Below, one piece after another: positions 1 through 10,700 of a stretch of 64,000 nucleotides of DNA. The notes beneath the pieces are model-generated. The model had not been told where the DNA came from. It worked only from the letters and a program-made list of their open reading frames with translations, and searched no databases. The position numbers and the translations under genes were made by a program. The stretch is taken from positions 6,139,001-6,203,000 of the forward strand of contig NZ_CP015637.1 in assembly GCF_001708445.1 (NCBI RefSeq), read 5' to 3'. Source of the DNA: Pseudomonas fluorescens. Its GTDB lineage: Bacteria > Pseudomonadota > Gammaproteobacteria > Pseudomonadales > Pseudomonadaceae. How positions within the stretch are numbered: the stretch's first letter is position 1; the number at the start of each line of letters is the position of its first letter.

Positions 1-261
1 CACGTCGGCCGACAGTCGCTGGGCCGCCAGTTCAAAGGTGGTGCGGGTGCGGGTGGAGTTCTCGAAGAACACATTGCAGATGGTCTTGCCGCGTAGCAGC
101 GGGACCTTCTTCACCGCGCGGCCACCGACCTCGAGGAACGAGTCGGCGGTGTCGAGGATTTCAGTGAGCAGTTCGCGGGGCAAACCGTCGAGGGACAAGA
201 AATGTTGCAACTGGCCCTGAGCATTGAGCTGCAGCGGGCGCTTGGCATCGAGAGGCGTCAT
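1..261 (-). CDS. pyrB: Aspartate carbamoyltransferase catalytic chain, N-terminal part (runs off left edge)
   Basis: Only the first 87 codons are present. The visible N-terminus starts [16 protein letters not shown] and includes the carbamoyl-phosphate loop [13 protein letters not shown], which is diagnostic of aspartate transcarbamoylases. The enzyme joins carbamoyl phosphate and aspartate in de novo pyrimidine synthesis in the cytoplasm. It lies 24 bp downstream of pyrR on the same strand, the usual pseudomonad order, where pyrB is followed by the dihydroorotase-like pyrC'. The family assignment is secure; the rest of the gene is outside the window. Confidence 0.95.
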   Translation of the reverse strand, partial: MTPLDAKRPLQLNAQGQLQHFLSLDGLPRELLTEILDTADSFLEVGGRAVKKVPLLRGKTICNVFFENSTRTRTTFELAAQRLSADV

Positions 262-285
262 CGCGGGGACTCTTTACAAGGCGGT

Positions 286-792
286 TTAAAGGGCAAGGTC
301 TTGCAGTTCGAGTTCGAGCGGCGTGGGACCGGACAATTTTACCCGCTGGTGGGCTGAAAGCGACAGGGTGGCGCCGACCACATCGGGGCTGATCGGCAAT
401 TCGCCGGCGTCCAGGTCGAGCAGGCAGACCAGGGTCACACTGGCCGGGCGGCCATAGTCGAACAGTTCGTTCAGGGCGGCGCGAATGGTACGGCCGCTCA
501 TCAGCACGTCATCGATCAGCACCAGATGCTGGCCTTCGATCTCGAACGGCAGCGCCGAGGGACGCACCTGCGGGTGCAGGCCATTCTGGCTGAAGTCGTC
601 GCGGTAGAAGGACACGTCCAGGGTGCCCAGTGGCGAGTCGCTGCCCAGTTCCTTCAACAGTGCCTGGGCGACCCATACGCCGCCGGTGCGAATGCCGATA
701 AAGCGCGGTTCGCTGATGGCACGGTGTTCCAGATGGGCCTTGAGGCGTATCGCCATCTGGCTGATCAGGTCGGCGGGATTGGGCAGGCTCAT
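286..792 (-). CDS. pyrR: Bifunctional pyrimidine regulator PyrR / uracil phosphoribosyltransferase
   Basis: A 168-residue type I phosphoribosyltransferase with the PRPP-binding motif [16 protein letters not shown] at about residues 95-110. In Bacillus PyrR binds pyr mRNA; in pseudomonads its role next to pyrB is regulatory and/or uracil phosphoribosyltransferase. I chose the start [12 protein letters not shown] because a good AAGGAG ribosome binding site lies 5-6 bases upstream; an in-frame extension of 18 residues is possible but has no RBS and is not conserved-looking. It is probably cotranscribed with pyrB. A terminator after ruvX (851-873) separates it from the upstream genes. Confidence 0.93.
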   Translation of the reverse strand: MSLPNPADLISQMAIRLKAHLEHRAISEPRFIGIRTGGVWVAQALLKELGSDSPLGTLDVSFYRDDFSQNGLHPQVRPSALPFEIEGQHLVLIDDVLMSGRTIRAALNELFDYGRPASVTLVCLLDLDAGELPISPDVVGATLSLSAHQRVKLSGPTPLELELQDLAL

Positions 793-850
793 GGTGGCTC
801 CTTCAAGGCCCTGCGTGGCGGGGGTGCCTGCACGGTCCGGGCTCAAACGT

Positions 851-873
851 AAAAAGACGCGGCAAGCCGCGTC
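851..873 (-). terminator. Rho-independent terminator downstream of ruvX
   Basis: Read on the minus strand, an 8-bp perfect stem GACGCGGC/GCCGCGTC (bases 856-863 and 866-873) is followed by five T residues. It begins two bases past the ruvX stop codon, so it should end ruvX transcription before pyrR. Confidence 0.75.
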
Positions 874-875
874 AG

Positions 876-1313
876 TCAGGATTCAAATAAAGCGGTGTTT
901 TCATCCAGCCAGCCCTGCAACAGCAAGGCGGCGGCGATGGCGTCCACGGGGTTGTCGCGGTAGCTGCCTTTTTGCCCGCCACGGTCACGTCGCTCACCCT
1001 TGGCTTCGAAAGTGGTCAGGCGTTCATCGTGGGTATAGAAAGGCAGGTTGTAGCGGCCGTTAAGACGGCGGGCGAACTTCTCGGCGCGCAGGCACATGTC
1101 GCTGGGGGTGCCGTCCATGTTCAAAGGCAGGCCAACCACGACGGCGTCGGGTTTCCATTCCTTGATCAGGGCTTCGACCTGGTTCCAGTCCGGCACCCCA
1201 TTCTGGGCTTTCAAGGTGCACAGCTCGCGGGCCTGGCCGGTGATCACCTGGCCGACCGCAACGCCGATCTGTTTGGTGCCGTAGTCAAAACCGAGGATCA
1301 GACGCAAGGCCAT
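876..1313 (-). CDS. ruvX: Putative Holliday junction resolvase / pre-16S rRNA nuclease RuvX (YqgF)
   Basis: A 145-residue RNase H-fold nuclease of the YqgF family. Visible motifs are the first acidic strand [14 protein letters not shown] (residues 7-20), [11 protein letters not shown] in the middle and DERLTT plus [10 protein letters not shown] near the C-terminus. YqgF is known as an essential nuclease in 16S rRNA 5'-end maturation and is also annotated as a Holliday junction resolvase. Its start codon overlaps the yqgE stop (ATGA-type), so the two are translationally coupled. Confidence 0.95.
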   Translation of the reverse strand: MALRLILGFDYGTKQIGVAVGQVITGQARELCTLKAQNGVPDWNQVEALIKEWKPDAVVVGLPLNMDGTPSDMCLRAEKFARRLNGRYNLPFYTHDERLTTFEAKGERRDRGGQKGSYRDNPVDAIAAALLLQGWLDENTALFES

Positions 1314-1882
1314 CAGGCGTGCCCCGCCTGGCTGGTGAGCAGGCTGAGGTTGACCCGCAGCTTGGCGGCGGCAGCTTCCAGGCGCAGCTCACTGGCGGTG
1401 TTGAACAGGATGTCGGCGTCGTACGGGCAGGTCAGCCAGGCGTTACTGGCCAGTTCGGCTTCCAGTTGCCCGGCTTCCCAGCCGGCGTAGCCGAGGGTGA
1501 TCAGGCTCTGCTCGGGGCCGACGCCATCGGCAATGGCAAACAGCACGTCCTGGGACGTCGACAGCGACAGCCCCTCGAGGTCTACCGTGGCCTGGAACTT
1601 CGGCCCGCTCGGGTGCAATACAAAGCCGCGATCGGTCTGCACCGGCCCGCCGGTATAGATCGGCACGCCTTGGCAGCGGGCCGGTGGGTCGACCTCCGGG
1701 CGCAGTTGCTCAAGGATATCGGCCAGGTTGAGCTCTTGCGGGCGATTCACCACCAGCCCCATGGCACCATTGGCCGTGTGCTCGACGATGTAGGTCAAGG
1801 TCTGCGCAAAGTTCGGGTCGGCCATATGGGGCATGGCGATCAGGAATTGGTGCTTGAGGTAGGTCGGGTCGACATTTTTCAT
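1313..1882 (-). CDS. algH: YqgE/AlgH family protein (DUF179)
   Basis: 189 residues from MKNVDPTYLKHQFLIAMPHM, the typical N-terminus of the YqgE/AlgH family, with the family signatures ANGAMGLVVNRP and YTGGPVQTDRGFVLH. AlgH was named as an alginate regulator in P. aeruginosa, but its biochemical role is unsettled. A 12-residue upstream extension exists but the family normally starts at the methionine chosen. It overlaps ruvX by one base and follows tonB3 after about 80 bp, so the genes may form one transcript. Confidence 0.93.
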   Translation of the reverse strand: MKNVDPTYLKHQFLIAMPHMADPNFAQTLTYIVEHTANGAMGLVVNRPQELNLADILEQLRPEVDPPARCQGVPIYTGGPVQTDRGFVLHPSGPKFQATVDLEGLSLSTSQDVLFAIADGVGPEQSLITLGYAGWEAGQLEAELASNAWLTCPYDADILFNTASELRLEAAAAKLRVNLSLLTSQAGHA

Positions 1883-1963
1883 GTCCGCTAGTGTGGCGTT
1901 GGAGCGGCGAACTGACAAGCTGGAGTTGCCTGTTGTGGCAAGCCCGCCGCAGGGTGGGTGTTA

Positions 1964-2869
1964 TCAGTTGCTGGAGAGTCGATCGCCCTTGGCAAACTTC
2001 CAAGTGCGGATAATTTCCAGGCGGTCGACGTCGTTCAGGTCCCCGGTAAACGGGGCAAAGGGCGCAGCCAGGCGCACGATGCGCTGGGCGGCCTGGTCCA
2101 GCAGCGGCTGGCCGGACGACTCCAGCACCTGGACCTCATATAACGTTCCGTCGCGGTTGATCGACACCAATAAGCGCAAATTGCCATAAATCTGCTGGCG
2201 CCGGGCTTCATCCGGGTAATTGAGGTTACCGATGCGCTCGACCTTCTTGCGCCATTCGTCCTTATACCAGGCACCTTTGTCGCGCATGGTGGAGGCCGCG
2301 TTCAGGCGGTAGATGCGCGGGCGCTTGGCGTACAGCTGTTGTTCGTTGGCCAGTTCGGCTTCGAGGCTGGAAATCTGGTCGGAGAGTTGCGAGCTGTCAA
2401 AGGTGGGCGCCGGTTTCACCGGTTCGGGCTGCGGCTCGGTCTTGGTTTTCTCGCGTTGGGTCGGAGCCTTCTGCGGTTTTGGCGCGACGGTGGTCACGGC
2501 AGCCTTGGGCGCGGCCTGCTTGACCTCGGGCTTGGGGGCCGGGGGCGGCGTGACTTTGTTGACCTGGTTGTCCTGGAACGGCGCCAACTCGGTGGTCTTC
2601 GGCACGGCTTTCTTGTCGAGGGTGCCGCTGCCTTGCTGGTTGTCCTGGGCGAGAAAGTCTGCCTTCTCGGGCTTCTTTTCGCTCTTGAACGTGGCGAGGG
2701 TGATTTCCAGGGTTTTACTGATCTGCTTGGGCTCGACCATGGTGAAACCCACGCCCAGGATCAGGGCCAGGTGGATCAACGCCGCGAGAAACAGGGTAAA
2801 TCCGAGCCGATCAGCCGGGCGCACGCCGCGTTGGGAGAGTTCGGGGGGCAGTTCGGACGGGAGTGTCAT
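1964..2869 (-). CDS. tonB3: TonB-like energy transducer (TonB3 type)
   Basis: 301 residues with an N-terminal cytoplasmic tail, one membrane segment at about 24-44 (FTLFLAALIHLALILGVGF), a long Pro/Lys-rich periplasmic spacer (about 95-155), a short coiled coil and a C-terminal TonB domain ending in ...IIRTWKFAKGDRLSSN. TonB proteins pass proton-motive energy from ExbBD to outer-membrane partners. In P. aeruginosa the homologue beside gshB and pilG is TonB3, reported to be needed for twitching motility, which fits the neighbouring Chp operon. No exbBD genes are nearby. Confidence 0.88.
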   Translation of the reverse strand: MTLPSELPPELSQRGVRPADRLGFTLFLAALIHLALILGVGFTMVEPKQISKTLEITLATFKSEKKPEKADFLAQDNQQGSGTLDKKAVPKTTELAPFQDNQVNKVTPPPAPKPEVKQAAPKAAVTTVAPKPQKAPTQREKTKTEPQPEPVKPAPTFDSSQLSDQISSLEAELANEQQLYAKRPRIYRLNAASTMRDKGAWYKDEWRKKVERIGNLNYPDEARRQQIYGNLRLLVSINRDGTLYEVQVLESSGQPLLDQAAQRIVRLAAPFAPFTGDLNDVDRLEIIRTWKFAKGDRLSSN

Positions 2870-2872
2870 GAC

Positions 2873-2925
2873 AAGAAAACCAACATCGCGCGTTTCACAG
2901 GTGGCGCATGATAACGCAATGTTGG
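2873..2925 (-). terminator. Rho-independent terminator downstream of gshB
   Basis: On the minus strand the arms CCAACATTGCG and CGCGATGTTGG (2915-2925 and 2880-2890; one mismatch) form an 11-bp stem followed by TTTTCTT. It sits between the gshB stop and the tonB3 start. Confidence 0.65.
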
Positions 2926-2946
2926 TTGGTGTCCGGCTGTTCTATG

Positions 2947-3900
2947 TCACTTGGCTTGTAGCTTGCGTTCAATCGCTGCCATCAACATTTCGCCGATGTT
3001 CGTGCCAAATGCGTTATCAATCTCGCGGATACAGGTTGGGCTGGTGACGTTGATTTCGGTGAGGTTTTCACCAATTACGTCTAGGCCTACAAACAGCAGG
3101 CCCTTTTCCCGCAGGGTCGGGCCGACCTGGGAAGCGATCCAGCGATCCTTGTCTGACAATGGTCGCGCTTCACCGCGACCACCGGCCGCCAGGTTGCCGC
3201 GAGTCTCGCCGGCCGCCGGGATACGCGCCAGGCAGTAATCGACCGGCTCGCCGTCGATCATCAGGATGCGCTTGTCGCCATCCTTGATCGCGGGCAGGTA
3301 GGCCTGGCCCATGATCTGCTGGGTGCCCAGGTCGGTCAGGGTTTCCAGAATCACCGACAGGTTCGGGTGGCCGGCGCTGTGGCGGAAGATCGACGTGCCG
3401 CCCATGCCATCCAGCGGCTTGAAGATCACATCACCGTGCTTGTCGGCAAATTCACGCAGCACATCGGCGCGGCGGCTGACGACGGTGGGCGGGGTGCACT
3501 GCGGGAACAGCGTGGCGAACAGCTTTTCGTTGCAGTCGCGCAGGCTCTGCGGCTTGTTGACGATCAGTACGCCGGCGCGCTCGGCCTGCTCCAGCAGGTA
3601 GGTGGAATAGACGAATTCCATATTGAAGGGCGGGTCCTTGCGCATCAGGATCACGTCCAGGTCGCTCAGGGGGCTATCGATTTCGTCATGCAGCTCGAAC
3701 CACCTATCAGGGTTGGCGAACACTTGCAGCGGACGCATGCGCGCGCGGGCCTCGCCGTCGCCCTGATACAGATCGCCCTGCTCCATATAGAACAGGCTCC
3801 AGCCGCGGGCCTGGGCAGCCAGGAGCATGGCCAGCGAACTGTCCTTTTTATAGGAAATGCTGGCGATAGGGTCCATGACAATGCCGACGCGAACGCTCAT
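2947..3900 (-). CDS. gshB: Glutathione synthetase
   Basis: 317 residues, full length for the ATP-grasp glutathione synthetase family. It starts MSVRVGIVMDPIASISYKKD and carries the ATP-grasp segments DVIFKPLDGMGGTSIFR (about 155-171) and FVGLDVIGENLTEINVTSPTCIREID near the C-terminus. It adds glycine to gamma-glutamylcysteine in the cytoplasm. It is transcribed away from pilG, so the 239-bp space on its 5' side holds divergent promoters. A terminator follows it. Confidence 0.97.
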   Translation of the reverse strand: MSVRVGIVMDPIASISYKKDSSLAMLLAAQARGWSLFYMEQGDLYQGDGEARARMRPLQVFANPDRWFELHDEIDSPLSDLDVILMRKDPPFNMEFVYSTYLLEQAERAGVLIVNKPQSLRDCNEKLFATLFPQCTPPTVVSRRADVLREFADKHGDVIFKPLDGMGGTSIFRHSAGHPNLSVILETLTDLGTQQIMGQAYLPAIKDGDKRILMIDGEPVDYCLARIPAAGETRGNLAAGGRGEARPLSDKDRWIASQVGPTLREKGLLFVGLDVIGENLTEINVTSPTCIREIDNAFGTNIGEMLMAAIERKLQAK

Positions 3901-4139
3901 GGGGGATTTCCTCTAGCAAATTAGGGCATATAAAAGTGGCGTCAGAGTGGCGCTGCGGCTGTTGTGGGTCAAGGAAAAACCACCTGGCAGGCTGCTCGAT
4001 AGATTGCGCCCGGAGACTGTGCTAAAAAGACTGCCACGGCGCAGCAGCCCTTGAATTCCAAGGCTTGCGGCGCTCATCCTGTGCAACATCAGGCAGTACA
4101 CACCGAAAACCGATTCGCTGTGGCGATGGTAGAGCAGAT
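3901..4139. promoter_or_regulatory. Divergent gshB / pilG intergenic promoter region
   Basis: A 239-bp space between two divergent start codons, with no credible gene. It must contain the gshB promoter (minus) and the promoter of the pilG-chpC operon (plus). I could not fix -10/-35 boxes with confidence. Confidence 0.5.
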
Positions 4140-4547
4140 ATGGAACAGCATTCCAACGCCTTGAGAGTGATGGTGATCGACGATTCGAAAACGATCCGCC
4201 GCACCGCCGAAACCTTGTTGAAGAATGTGGGATGCGATGTCATCACGGCCATCGACGGTTTCGATGCCCTGGCTCGGATTGTGGATCATCACCCGCACAT
4301 TATCTTTGTCGACATCATGATGCCGCGCCTGGATGGCTATCAGACCTGCGCCCTGGTGAAGAACAACCCGGCGTTCAAGTCGATCCCGGTGATCATGCTC
4401 TCCTCCAAGGACGGCCTGTTCGACAAGGCCAAGGGGCGCATCGTCGGAGTTGATCAGTTTTTGACCAAGCCTTTCAGCAAGGAAGAACTGCTGGGCGCGA
4501 TCAAGGCCTACGTGCCTGGGTTCGCCGCGGTAGAACAAGCACACTGA
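4140..4547 (+). CDS. pilG: Twitching motility response regulator PilG
   Basis: 135-residue single-domain CheY-like receiver. The acidic pair is in MVIDDS (about 11-16), the phospho-acceptor is D58 in IIFVDIMMPRLDG, and the conserved K is in LTKPFS. PilG is the output regulator of the Chp chemosensory system acting on type IV pilus extension and cAMP. I start at MEQHSNALRV, as in known PilG; a 25-residue in-frame extension is not family-like. First gene of the operon. Confidence 0.95.
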   Translation: MEQHSNALRVMVIDDSKTIRRTAETLLKNVGCDVITAIDGFDALARIVDHHPHIIFVDIMMPRLDGYQTCALVKNNPAFKSIPVIMLSSKDGLFDKAKGRIVGVDQFLTKPFSKEELLGAIKAYVPGFAAVEQAH

Positions 4548-4593
4548 CGTCACCTCACAAGGGCTGGCGCCGACCAATGTAGTGGGGAAAACC

Positions 4594-4959
4594 ATGGCAC
4601 GCGTTCTGATCGTCGACGATTCGCCGACTGAAATGTACAAACTGACCGGTATGCTGGAAAAGCACGGCCACCAGGTCCTCAAGGCCGAAAACGGCGCAGA
4701 CGGTGTGGCCCTGGCTCGCCAGGAAAAGCCCGACGCGGTCCTGATGGACATCGTGATGCCGGGCCTCAATGGTTTCCAGGCGACCCGCCAGCTGTCCAAG
4801 GAGCCGGAAACCAACGGTATTCCGATCATCATCATCACCACCAAGGACCAGGAGACCGACAAGATCTGGGGCGCGCGCCAAGGCGCCAAGGACTACCTGA
4901 CCAAGCCGGTGGATGAAGAAACCCTGATCGCCACACTGAACAAGGTGTTGGCCGGCTGA
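4594..4959 (+). CDS. pilH: Twitching motility response regulator PilH
   Basis: 121-residue CheY-like receiver with phospho-acceptor D52 in VLMDIVMPGLNG and the conserved lysine in YLTKPVDE. PilH is the second receiver of the Chp system, linked to pilus retraction or acting as a phosphate sink. The start MARVLIVDDS gives the usual family length; a GTG four codons upstream is less likely. It follows pilG by 46 bp. Confidence 0.95.
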   Translation: MARVLIVDDSPTEMYKLTGMLEKHGHQVLKAENGADGVALARQEKPDAVLMDIVMPGLNGFQATRQLSKEPETNGIPIIIITTKDQETDKIWGARQGAKDYLTKPVDEETLIATLNKVLAG

Positions 4960-4971
4960 CGGCACGCCATC

Positions 4972-5496
4972 ATGACCGAGTCGCAAACCGCCTTCGAGTT
5001 GCTGCTGGACATCGATCGCCGCTGCCGCCTGTTGGCCGCTGACCTGCCATCCCAGGAAGCCCGCCTGCACAGCTGGAGCGGCATCGGTTTTCGCCTGGGC
5101 GAGCATTGGTATGTGGCGCCCATGGGCGAAGTGGCCGAAGTGCTGCATGAGCCTCGCTGCACTTTAATGCCCGGGGTCAAGACCTGGATCAAGGGCGTGG
5201 CTAACCTGCGTGGGCGCCTGTTACCGGTGATGGACCTCGGCGGCTTCCTCGGCCATGCGTTGTCCAAGGCGCGCAAGCAGCGGCGGGTGTTGGTGGTGGA
5301 GTACCAGGACATATTTGTCGGGCTGCTGGTGGATGAGGTGGTGGGTATGCAGCATTTCGCACAAGACGCGTTGCAGGCACACGCCGCCCCAGGCGCGCCG
5401 TTTATCCAAGGCCAGTTTGATGGCGACCCGCTGTGGCAGGTCTTCAGCCCCTTCGCCCTGGCCCAGGCCCCAGGTTTCATGGATGTTGCCGCATGA
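4972..5496 (+). CDS. pilI: CheW-like adaptor PilI
   Basis: 174 residues dominated by one CheW domain ([15 protein letters not shown], then [23 protein letters not shown], about 45-155). It couples the chemoreceptor PilJ to the histidine kinase ChpA at the inner membrane. Its stop overlaps the pilJ start (ATGA), so the two are translationally coupled. Confidence 0.94.
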   Translation: MTESQTAFELLLDIDRRCRLLAADLPSQEARLHSWSGIGFRLGEHWYVAPMGEVAEVLHEPRCTLMPGVKTWIKGVANLRGRLLPVMDLGGFLGHALSKARKQRRVLVVEYQDIFVGLLVDEVVGMQHFAQDALQAHAAPGAPFIQGQFDGDPLWQVFSPFALAQAPGFMDVAA

Positions 5497-7544
5497 CCAC
5501 TGTCACCACGCCTAAACCCCAGGCCGGCTCGCGTAGCCGCTCCCAGATCATCGTGCTGTTTATCGCGCTGATCGTGTTCATCATGTTGTTGTTCGCCAAC
5601 TTCGCCTACCTCAATACCCAATCCACCTACGATAAGCAGTACATCGGCCACGCCGGTGAGTTGCGCGTGCTGTCCCAGCGTATCGCCAAGAACGCCACGG
5701 AAGCCGCCGCCGGCAAGGCCGCCGCGTTCAAGCTGCTGGGGGAGGCCCGCAATGATTTTGCCCAGCGCTGGGGGTACCTGAAGAAAGGCGACCCGGAAAC
5801 CGGCCTGCCGGCGGCGCCCAGCGCGGTGCGCACCGAAATGCGCGCAGTGCAGACCGACTGGGAAGCGTTGTTGAAAAACACCGACGTCATCCTGGCCAGC
5901 GAACAAACGGTGCTGTCCCTGCACCAAGTGGCCGCGACCCTGGCCGAAACCGTGCCGCAATTACAGATGGAATCGGAAAAGGTCGTCGACATCCTCCTGC
6001 AACGCGGCGCCCCCGCCAGCCAGGTGGCCGTGGCCCAGCGCCAGTCGCTACTGGCCGAACGCATCCTCGGTGCGGTCAACACCGTGCTCGCCGGCGATGA
6101 AACCGCCGTGCAGGCCGCCGATGCCTTTGGCCGCGATGCCAACCGCTTCGGCCAAGTCCTTAATGGCATGCTCAATGGCAACCCTGGCCTGCGTATCACC
6201 CAGGTTGAAGACCGTGATGCCCGTGCGCGGCTGGCAGAAATTGCCGAGCTGTTCGAGTTTGTTTCCGGCTCCGTGGATGAAATCCTCGAGACCTCGCCGC
6301 AGTTGTTCCAAGTGCGCGCCTCGGCGAGCAATATCTTCAACCTCTCGCAAACCCTGCTCGATGAAGCCTCGCACCTGGCCACCGGCTTTGAAAACCTGGC
6401 CAGCGGACGCAGCTTCGACACCATTGGTGGTTATGTGCTGGGCCTGCTGGCGCTGGCGTCGATCATCCTGATCGGCCTGGTGATGGTGCGCGAGACCAAC
6501 CGCCAACTGCATGAAACCGCCGAGAAGAACGAGCGCAACCAGAACGCGATCATGCGCCTGCTGGATGAAATCGAAGACCTCGCTGATGGCGACCTCACCG
6601 TCACCGCCTCGGTGACCGAAGATTTCACCGGCACCATCGCCGATTCCATCAATTACTCCGTGGACCAACTGCGTGACCTGGTCGCCACCATCAACCTCAC
6701 CGCCGGGCAGGTTGCCGGTGCGGTGCAGGAGACCCAGGCCACGGCCATGCATCTGGCGCAAGCCTCTGAGCATCAAGCCCAGCAGATCGCCGAAGCCTCC
6801 ACCGCAATCGAACAGATGGCCCAGTCCATCGACCAGGTGTCGGCCAACGCCGCTGAGTCCTCGGCGGTGGCGGAACGTTCGGTGGAAATCGCCAACAAGG
6901 GCAACGAGGTGGTGCACAACACCATCCACGGCATGGACAACATTCGCGAGCAGATCCAGGACACCGCCAAGCGCATCAAGCGCCTGGGCGAGTCGTCCCA
7001 GGAGATTGGCGACATCGTCAGCCTGATCGACGACATCGCCGACCAGACCAACATCCTTGCCCTCAACGCGGCGATCCAGGCGAGCATGGCCGGGGATGCC
7101 GGGCGCGGCTTTGCGGTGGTGGCCGACGAAGTGCAGCGCCTGGCCGAGCGCTCGTCGGCGGCCACCCGGCAAATCGAAACCCTGGTGCGAGCGATCCAGA
7201 CCGACACCAACGAAGCCGTGATCTCCATGGAGCAGACCACCACCGAAGTGGTGCGTGGCGCGCGGCTGGCCCAGGACGCTGGCGTCGCGCTGGAAGAGAT
7301 CGAAGGCGTGTCGAAAACCCTGGCGGCGCTGATCCAGAGCATCTCCAATGCGGCGCAGCAACAGACGTCGTCGGCGGGGCAGATCTCCCTGACCATGAAC
7401 GTGATCCAGCAGATCACTACTCAGACGTCCTCGGGGTCCACCGCCACCGCCGAAAGCATCGGCAATTTGGCGAAGATGGCCAGCCAGTTGCGCAGGTCGG
7501 TGTCGGGTTTCACCTTGCCTGTGGCCAAGCAGGCAGATGATTGA
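5493..7544 (+). CDS. pilJ: Methyl-accepting chemoreceptor PilJ
   Basis: 683 residues. TM1 lies at about 19-40 ([21 protein letters not shown]) and TM2 at about 312-333, with a periplasmic PilJ-type sensor (repeated four-helix modules) between them. A HAMP-like linker follows, then a signalling hairpin whose tip reads [20 protein letters not shown], the PilJ variant of the MCP tip. PilJ senses pilus/surface contact and feeds PilI-ChpA. The start [10 protein letters not shown] overlaps the pilI stop. The gene normally next, the methyltransferase pilK, is absent; only a REPIN lies between pilJ and chpA. Confidence 0.95.
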   Translation: MTTVTTPKPQAGSRSRSQIIVLFIALIVFIMLLFANFAYLNTQSTYDKQYIGHAGELRVLSQRIAKNATEAAAGKAAAFKLLGEARNDFAQRWGYLKKGDPETGLPAAPSAVRTEMRAVQTDWEALLKNTDVILASEQTVLSLHQVAATLAETVPQLQMESEKVVDILLQRGAPASQVAVAQRQSLLAERILGAVNTVLAGDETAVQAADAFGRDANRFGQVLNGMLNGNPGLRITQVEDRDARARLAEIAELFEFVSGSVDEILETSPQLFQVRASASNIFNLSQTLLDEASHLATGFENLASGRSFDTIGGYVLGLLALASIILIGLVMVRETNRQLHETAEKNERNQNAIMRLLDEIEDLADGDLTVTASVTEDFTGTIADSINYSVDQLRDLVATINLTAGQVAGAVQETQATAMHLAQASEHQAQQIAEASTAIEQMAQSIDQVSANAAESSAVAERSVEIANKGNEVVHNTIHGMDNIREQIQDTAKRIKRLGESSQEIGDIVSLIDDIADQTNILALNAAIQASMAGDAGRGFAVVADEVQRLAERSSAATRQIETLVRAIQTDTNEAVISMEQTTTEVVRGARLAQDAGVALEEIEGVSKTLAALIQSISNAAQQQTSSAGQISLTMNVIQQITTQTSSGSTATAESIGNLAKMASQLRRSVSGFTLPVAKQADD

Positions 7545-7555
7545 AATGCGATCCA

Positions 7556-7680
7556 AGTGTGGGAGGGGCGGTGCGACGATTCGACTTGCCCCCGATAGCG
7601 GTGGGTCAGTTAACACACTTGCTGACTGATACACCGCCATCGGAGGCAAGTCGAATCGTCGCACCGCTCCTCCCACATTT
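7556..7680. repeat. REPIN, extended-arm variant, between pilJ and chpA
   Basis: Two inverted copies of a REP variant (about 7558-7597 and 7638-7680) around a spacer. Each arm begins GTGGGAGGGG and ends CTTGCCCCCGAT, with a 16-base segment (CGGTGCGACGATTCGA) where the standard element has a single G. The right arm carries point differences (GGAGGCAAG, GCTCCTCCC). Confidence 0.85.
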
Positions 7681-7742
7681 GATCTCCATCTGTCTGGAGA
7701 TCTCGCACTACCAGCAACCCATGAATTCTAAGCGGAGCAGTT

Positions 7743-10700
7743 ATGGTTGATCGGCACGACTACGTGGCCCTCGAATGGGTCAAGGGCGACATTGCCGAAA
7801 CCCTGAAACAGGCCCGTTTGGCGCTGGACGCGTTTGTCGAAACCCATGACGGCGATGTGATCAGCCAGTGCCTGGCCGGTATCCACCAGGTGCACGGTGC
7901 CCTGCAGATGGTCGAGTTCTACGGCGCGGCCCTGCTCGCCGAAGAAATCGAACAACTGGCCCTGGCGCTCCAGACCGGGCATGTCAGCCAGTGGGAAGAA
8001 AGTATCCGCCTGCTGCAACAGGCCCTGGGCCAATTGCCGCTGTACCTTGACCGTATCCACAGCGCGCGCCGCGACCTGCCCCTGGTGGTGTTGCCGCTGC
8101 TCAACGACCTGCGCAGTGCGCGCGGCGAAAGCCTGTTGTCGGAGACCAGCCTGTTCAGCCCGCAACTGCTGTCGATTGCGCCCTTGCCCGATGAAGTACT
8201 GGCCCAACGTGCGCCGCCGGACCTGACCGAACAACTGCGCCAGTGGCACCACCTGCTGCAACAAGCCCTGGCCGGCCTGCTGCGCGAAGACCATGGCCCG
8301 AGCAACCTGGAAGACATGGCGCGGGTGTTCGCGCGGCTCGAAGCATTGTGCCAGGGCGCGCCGCTGTTGCCGCTGTGGCAAGTCACCTCGGCGCTGGTCG
8401 AGGGCATGCTCACCGGCGTGATCGCCAACAGCCCGGCGCTGCGCAGCCTGCTCAAGGCCAGCGACAAACAACTCAAGCGCCTGCTGGCCCAGGGCATTGG
8501 CGGTATCAACCAGGCGGCGCCGGACGAACTGCTCAAGAGCCTGTTGTTCTACGTCGCCAAAGTCACCCGGCCGACACCGCGTATGCAAAGCCTGAAAGAA
8601 CGCTACGGCCTGGATGAAGCCTTGCCCGACAGCGCCCTGGTCGATGCCGAGCGCGCACGCATGGCGGGGCCGGATCGCAATGCCATGGGCTCGGTGCTCG
8701 GTGCCTTGTGTGAGGAGTTGGTGCGGGTCAAGGAGCGTCTCGACCTGTTCGTGCGCAGCGACCGTCAGCACACCCGTGACCTTGAGGCGCTGCTGGCGCC
8801 GCTGCGGCAGATCGCCGATACCCTGGCGGTGCTTGGGTTTGGTCAGCCGCGTAAAGTCATCATCGACCAGCTTGCCGTCGTGCTGAGCCTGGCCCAGGGC
8901 CAGCGCGAACCTAACGATGCGGTGCTGATGGACGTCGCCGGCGCCTTGCTCTACGTCGAAGCCACGCTGGCGGGGATGGCCGGCACCGTCGAGCCGGACA
9001 GCCGCGAAGAAAGCCGCCTGCCCACCACTGACCTGACCCAGATTCACCAACTGGTGATCCGCGAGTGCTGCCAGTGCCTGCAACAAGCCAAGGAGCTGGT
9101 GATCGATTGCATCGAAGCCGATTGGCAGCGCCAGCGCCTGGAGTCCTTGCCGGAACTGTTGAGCCAGGTGCGCGGCGCCCTGGCGATGATCCCATTGCCA
9201 CGGGCGGCGAGCCTGATGCGTGGTTGCAGCGTTTACGTCGATGAACAACTGATGATCAACGACGCCGTGCCCTCCGAGGCGCAGCTGGGGCAGTTTGCCG
9301 ACGTGATCAGCGGCCTGGAGTACTACCTGGAACGCATGCTCCAAGACCCCGATGCCGCCGGCGAACGCGTGCTGGAGCTGGCCACCCGTAGCCTGGAGGC
9401 GCTGGGTTACCTGCCTGCGGAAAAACCCTGGCGCCAGGCATTGGTGGCGCCGGAGGGCGCATTGTCGGCCGAGACCTCACCGAGCCAATCGCAATTCGAC
9501 GCCCTGGCCAGCCCCACCTCGCGGCTGAACCCGCCGGCCCAGCAACGCCCCGGTAGCCTGCTGCCGCCACCGGCCGGTGAAGAGCCGATTGACGAGGAGC
9601 TGCGCGACGTCTTCCTCGAAGAAACCGAAGAAGTCCTTGAGCTGCTGCATCGCAACCTGCCGAGCGGTGCCGATAGAACTGCCCTCGGCGAAATGCGCCG
9701 TGCCTTCCACACCTTGAAGGGCAGCGGCCGTATGGTCCGCGCCCTGGTGCTGGCGGAGCTGGCCTGGGCCGTGGAAAACCTGCTTAACCGCGTGCTTGAG
9801 CGCAGCGTGGCTCCCGGCCCCGAGGTGCAACAGGTACTGGATGAAGCGGTCGCCCTGCTGCCGGAACTGATCGCCGACTTCGCCGCCGGTGCCCAGCGCC
9901 AGCGCAAGGAGGTTGACACCCTGGCCGCGCGTGCCCACGCCTTGGCCAGCGGGGTTGAAGCCTCGGCCGTCGAAGCCCATGACCCGATGTTGCTGGAGAT
10001 TTTCCGCAACGAGGCCCAGACCCACCTCGACAGCCTCAATCACTTCCTGCAACAAGCCGCCGAGCATGTGCCGCTGCAAGTCAGCGATGAACTGCAACGC
10101 GCCCTGCACACGCTCAAGGGCAGCGCCTACATGGCCGGCGTGCTGCCGATCGCCGAACTGGCGCGCCCACTCGATCACCTGACCCGCGAGTACAAGGCTC
10201 ACCGCCTGCCGTTGGACCTGGATGAAGTGGAGTTGCTGCTGGAAGCCGAGGACCTGTTCCAACGCGGGCTGCGGCAACTGGACAGCGACCCCTTGGTGCC
10301 GATCAAAGGCGCGGCGGACCTGATCAGCCGCACACAGAGCCTGCTTGATCGTCAGCTCGAAGCCCTGCTCGACGCCCCCAGCACCGGCCTGCGCATCAAG
10401 CGCGATCCACAACTGATCGCTGACTTCCTGGCCCAGGGCATGGATATCCTGCTCGACGCCGAAAGCCTGCTGCGCCGCTGGCAACAACACCCCGGCGAGC
10501 GCCAGGAACTCACCGCATTACTGGATGAATTGACCACCCTGGGGGAGGGCGCGCACGTCGCCGACCTGCACCCCATCGACGAACTCTGCGAAGCCTTGCT
10601 CGACCTGTATGGCGCTGTGGAAGAGAGCAGCCTGGCGGTCAGCGAGCGGTTTTTCCAGGAAGCCGAACAGGCCCATGAAGCGCTGATCAACATGCTCGAC

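Noticed and set aside
1881..2189. Plus-strand frames opposite tonB3 and yqgE
   Set aside because: The minus-strand genes have full families; the plus frames show none.
9477..10490. Large antisense frames inside chpA (also 11349-13871, 6048-7676, 20915-22618)
   Set aside because: They mirror the high-GC codon pattern of the real genes on the other strand and lack domain signatures.
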